This document shows, one piece after another, positions 63,879 through 64,000 of a stretch of DNA of 64,000 bases. The notes beneath the pieces were generated by a model that was not told where the DNA came from, did no database searches, and was given only the letters and a program-made list of their open reading frames with translations. The translations under genes and the position numbers were made by a program. The stretch covers positions 1-64,000 of the forward strand of contig NZ_JANLGI010000017.1 in the NCBI RefSeq assembly GCF_024655635.1, read 5' to 3'. Within the stretch, counting starts at the first letter, position 1. Every line of letters begins with the position of its first letter. This DNA comes from Allobosea sp. 47.2.35. GTDB taxonomy: Bacteria > Pseudomonadota > Alphaproteobacteria > Rhizobiales > Beijerinckiaceae.

Positions 63879-64000
63879 CTAGCCGCCGCGATCCATGGCG
63901 CGGCGCACGACCTGCGTGACCTCGCTGTTGGACAGGAAGAGATCGTGGCGCAGCATGCTCCAGCCCCGGCCGGAAGTGTCGGCGACGCGCACACCCAGCG
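63879..64000 (-). CDS. C-terminal end of an unidentified gene (partial)
   Basis: A reading frame enters from the right edge and ends at a TAG at 63881-63879, giving about 40 codons (ending LFLSNSEVTQVVRRAMDRGG). No stop interrupts it, and it abuts the hydrolase ribosome site. I cannot name the family from this fragment. Confidence 0.6.
   Translation of the reverse strand, partial: LGVRVADTSGRGWSMLRHDLFLSNSEVTQVVRRAMDRGG

Overview
This 64-kb window is GC-rich alphaproteobacterial chromosome, most likely from the order Hyphomicrobiales and probably a Bosea-like genus. The evidence is the conserved feuPQ-ccmIEFH-degP-two-component-glnE-pleC gene order, a complete RcGTA-type gene transfer agent (GTA) cluster, and the type of short palindromic repeats between genes. 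The genus is an inference. No rRNA, tRNA, CRISPR array, insertion sequence or integrase was recognised.

Region by region. 0-3.3 kb: a sugar-acid module with a Tat-exported solute-binding protein divergent from a GntR/FCD regulator and mannonate dehydratase (uxuA); a perfect 12-bp palindrome lies between them. 3.3-9.7 kb: housekeeping and accessory genes (a stand-alone ureE with a very long His tail, an orphan iron-type binding protein, a DUF1003 membrane protein, an acidic protein, a PfkB kinase, gloA) and a CDF transporter with three apparent tandem C-terminal domains. 9.7-15.2 kb: an inverted repeat pair, pepN, and a PleC-like PAS kinase. 15.2-15.8 kb: an orphan gene of unusual composition. 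15.8-29.0 kb, all minus strand: glnE, a histidine kinase and response regulator pair, degP, the cytochrome c maturation genes ccmH-F-E-I, feuQ, feuP and a PepSY-like secreted protein.

29.1-44.8 kb: a minus-strand GTA structural cluster in canonical order (small-terminase-like gp1, terminase, portal, gp3.5, prohead protease, capsid, head-tail connectors, tail tube, chaperones, tape measure, hub proteins, peptidase, megatron). Two secreted trypsin-like proteases on the plus strand interrupt it between capsid and gp6. A strong-looking promoter upstream of gp1 is followed by a terminator hairpin before the first gene, an attenuator-like layout.

44.9-50.7 kb: a LOG-family protein coupled to an M20 peptidase, an Nramp manganese transporter with a Mur/Fur-like dyad, a HerA-like ATPase (DUF853) and a small glycine-rich protein. 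50.8-55.8 kb: methylmalonyl-CoA mutase small and large subunits with thiD between them. 56.2-60.2 kb: a tightly overlapping potFGHI polyamine ABC operon. 60.3-64 kb: a DUF3750 protein, a PLP-dependent methionine gamma-lyase-like enzyme divergent from an Lrp regulator with a perfect dyad between them, a secreted alpha/beta hydrolase, and the end of a gene that runs off the window.

No wholly new system is evident. The best candidates for novelty are the protease insertion and attenuator-like leader of the GTA cluster, the triple-domain CDF transporter, and the orphan gene between pleC and glnE.
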